A DNA stretch of 64,000 nt from contig NZ_JACSDI010000007.1 in NCBI RefSeq assembly GCF_022410515.1, positions 62,001 through 126,000 of the forward strand, written 5' to 3'. Shown here piece after piece: positions 62,553 to 64,000 of this stretch. Position numbers and translations under genes: made by a program. The notes under the pieces were generated by a model, which made no database searches, had not been told where the DNA came from, and worked only from the letters and a program-made list of their open reading frames with translations. The DNA is from Shewanella cutis (GTDB taxonomy: Bacteria; Pseudomonadota; Gammaproteobacteria; Enterobacterales; Shewanellaceae). Positions within the stretch are counted from its first letter, which is position 1. Each line of letters starts with the position of its first letter.

Positions 62553-63818
62553 TTAGTAGTTGATGGTCATCGCGCCAAGCTCGCCGTTAACTGCGGCAGT
62601 GATGATGGCTTTGCTGAGTTCTTCGCTTGCGCCAAGGGTAATAAGTTGCTTCATAATGGCTTTATTGATTGCGCGGCGGTGCTCAACATTGGCGGCTTTG
62701 CGGTCGGCTTCTTCTTTGACTTGAAGGGCTTTTTTGGTTTCTTCATCTGCACGTAGCATTGCACCAAGTTTTGCATAAGAAGCGCAGTAAACAACGTCAT
62801 AAGCACTTAACACTTGACTAAACTCTTGGCCTAAATCGTCAGGTATATTGAATTCAGACACTGAACTAACGAGTTGCTGCATAGCTTTACTGTCTTGAGC
62901 TTCGTTTATCTGCATGCTAAATGAATTCAATTGATTGATAAGCTGCACCGCGCGTAGCTTGTTAGCTGCGTCCTGTTGTGCCTGTTGCTCTCGCTGACGC
63001 TGTTCTGCCGCTGCGTCGTCAATTGCTTTTTGTGCGGCTGCATTAGCTGCATCAATTTTGGCTTGTGCCGCCGCCTCTGCATCCGCTTTAGCTTTCGCCG
63101 CTGCTTCTTCGGCAATCTGCTTTTCACGGGCTAAGCGTTCTTGCTCGGCTTGTGCGTCGGCTTTGCGCTGGTTGTCTGACTCAATGATCGCGGCTTGATA
63201 GGCCAGTGTCATCTTGCTAATAACGTCCGCTTTGGCGGCTTCGCCTGCTTCTTTCATCGACTCAAAATCGTCGCCCACGGGCTCGGCTTTAATGTCATCA
63301 AGCACGGCTTTGATAAAGTCGGCGCGCTCATGCAGGTTGCTCGGCATGTTTTCAAGCATGCTTTGGTATTCTTCGCCAAAGTAATCAACCTTGGCTTTAA
63401 GTCTCGCTAGAATAGCCTTTTGTTCTTCTTCCCACTTGGTTAATGGTTCGCGCGTTTTGTCGCGCAAAGCGTCGCATTCATCAACAAATTCTTTAATGTT
63501 TTGCTCGATTGGCTTAACCACGGCTTTTAGATGTTTAAGATAAGCGCGACAAGGTTTTTCGACGACTCCTTTGCTACGACTAACGCTGGCAGCAAGCGAG
63601 GCTATACGGTCGCGGCCTTTGGTGGTGGTTAGATCTGGCACTTCGTTAACGCTGGCTTTAATGTGATCAAGATATGGCTTTAACGCGCCTGGTTCAGTGT
63701 AAAGCAATGGCCCGAGTTCTACGGCCTTGGCTTCGGTAATTTCTTCAAACGGAACGGGTAGGTTAGCGGTTTGTTCTGGCGCAGTTGCCTGAACATTTTT
63801 AGGGGATTTTGCGGCCAT
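62553..63818 (-). CDS. Phage coiled-coil protein of the early/recombination region
   Basis: 421 residues, hydrophilic and nearly all helical. The middle (about 215-300) is an extremely regular Ala/Glu/Lys/Gln coiled coil (AREKQIAEEAAAKAKADAEA). The N-terminal part (FVDECDALRDKTREPLTKWEEEQKAIL) resembles phage proteins encoded next to recombination nucleases. A single-strand binding or nuclease-partner role is a guess from position. Start ATG 63818; a short leader of 84 bp separates it from the exonuclease stop. Confidence 0.7.
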   Translation of the reverse strand: MAAKSPKNVQATAPEQTANLPVPFEEITEAKAVELGPLLYTEPGALKPYLDHIKASVNEVPDLTTTKGRDRIASLAASVSRSKGVVEKPCRAYLKHLKAVVKPIEQNIKEFVDECDALRDKTREPLTKWEEEQKAILARLKAKVDYFGEEYQSMLENMPSNLHERADFIKAVLDDIKAEPVGDDFESMKEAGEAAKADVISKMTLAYQAAIIESDNQRKADAQAEQERLAREKQIAEEAAAKAKADAEAAAQAKIDAANAAAQKAIDDAAAEQRQREQQAQQDAANKLRAVQLINQLNSFSMQINEAQDSKAMQQLVSSVSEFNIPDDLGQEFSQVLSAYDVVYCASYAKLGAMLRADEETKKALQVKEEADRKAANVEHRRAINKAIMKQLITLGASEELSKAIITAAVNGELGAMTINY

Positions 63819-63902
63819 GATTGGTCCTTAGTTCATTTTAGATAAAGCAAAGCCACAGCGCGCTAACTGCGCGCCGTGAATGAGTGTTTAGTGGGGTATG
63901 GA

Positions 63903-64000
63903 TTAAGCGGCTTTGTTAGCGCCTAGTACGATGGCTTTGTAAACCTCAAAACAGGCTTTAGTGTCGGCCATGGCGCTGTGAGCGTTTTCGAGTTTTTTGC
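63903..64000 (-). CDS. 3'-5' exonuclease (DnaQ-like), C-terminal fragment
   Basis: Only the last 31 residues are in the window, reading KKLENAHSAMADTKACFEVY and ending GANKAA. The HSAxxD segment is the ExoIII-type His-x4-Asp metal motif of DEDD exonucleases. The rest of the gene lies beyond the right edge. Confidence 0.65.
   Translation of the reverse strand, partial: KKLENAHSAMADTKACFEVYKAIVLGANKAA

Noticed and set aside
1-64000. CRISPR array
   Set aside because: No regularly spaced repeats of 25-40 bp and no cas genes were seen.
1-64000. rRNA operon or replication origin
   Set aside because: No 16S or 23S core sequences and no DnaA-box clusters were noticed.

Overview
The window reads as a chromosomal segment of a Shewanella (Gammaproteobacteria). 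Reasons: the hnoBCD/nosP/nahK nitric-oxide gene set characterised in Shewanella oneidensis, a FadE-type acyl-CoA dehydrogenase, a rhombotarget lipoprotein, a TonB-dependent maltodextrin locus, and a RAYT transposase relic with its associated hairpin repeats. Most of it is ordinary core genome. There is a small accessory patch at about 21.2-25.3 kb and the left end of an integrated phage-like element from 54.9 kb to the right edge.

Layout. (1) 1-11770: two-component and c-di-GMP signalling. The leftward operon is hnoD (degenerate HD-GYP regulator), nosP (FIST haem NO sensor), nahK (kinase) and a large hybrid kinase with receiver and HPt domains. The divergent rightward operon is hnoC (HTH-REC), hnoB (REC-EAL) and a REC-HDOD protein. 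A second NahK-like kinase is cut by the left edge. (2) 12067-21204: housekeeping genes (cation/proton antiporter, fadE with a PsrA-like box, YafJ-type amidotransferase, DUF3108 protein, alkyltransferase-like protein, peptide deformylase, rhombotarget lipoprotein). A 281-bp MITE-like element lies at 17770-18050 and an inverted copy at 52190-52470. (3) 21205-25262: accessory patch with palindromic arrays, a HEAT-like protein followed by an attC-like site, an SF0329-like protein, and a broken RAYT transposase with duplicated 71-bp leaders. (4) 25263-33699: maltodextrin locus (periplasmic GH13 enzyme, TonB receptor, divergent alpha-glucosidase and sugar MFS transporter) with LacI-type operators. 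(5) 33852-54613: core metabolism and signalling (RNA m5C methyltransferase, GAF-PAS-GGDEF-EAL protein, ddlA, asnS, nudL, pabB, class I fumarase, S9 peptidase, GNAT, M14-type peptidase, adhE, MarC, NIT-domain chemoreceptor). (6) 54816-64000: tRNA-Ser(GGA), then an integrase and a tightly packed leftward phage-type operon (Xis-like protein, small ORFs, phage Dam methylase, PP-loop PAPS-reductase-like protein, PapB-like regulator, DUF3268 protein, coiled-coil protein, start of an exonuclease).

How the genes work together. NosP and NahK are known in S. oneidensis to feed phosphate into the same HnoB/HnoC/HnoD set as H-NOX/HnoK, which controls c-di-GMP and biofilm. This window shows that whole output module plus a neighbouring hybrid kinase that may be a further input. 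The maltodextrin genes form an uptake, periplasmic cleavage, transport and hydrolysis chain. The tRNA-linked element carries a conspicuously AT-rich PP-loop gene bracketed by exact 23-bp direct repeats, which looks like a recently inserted cassette and is the least explained item here.
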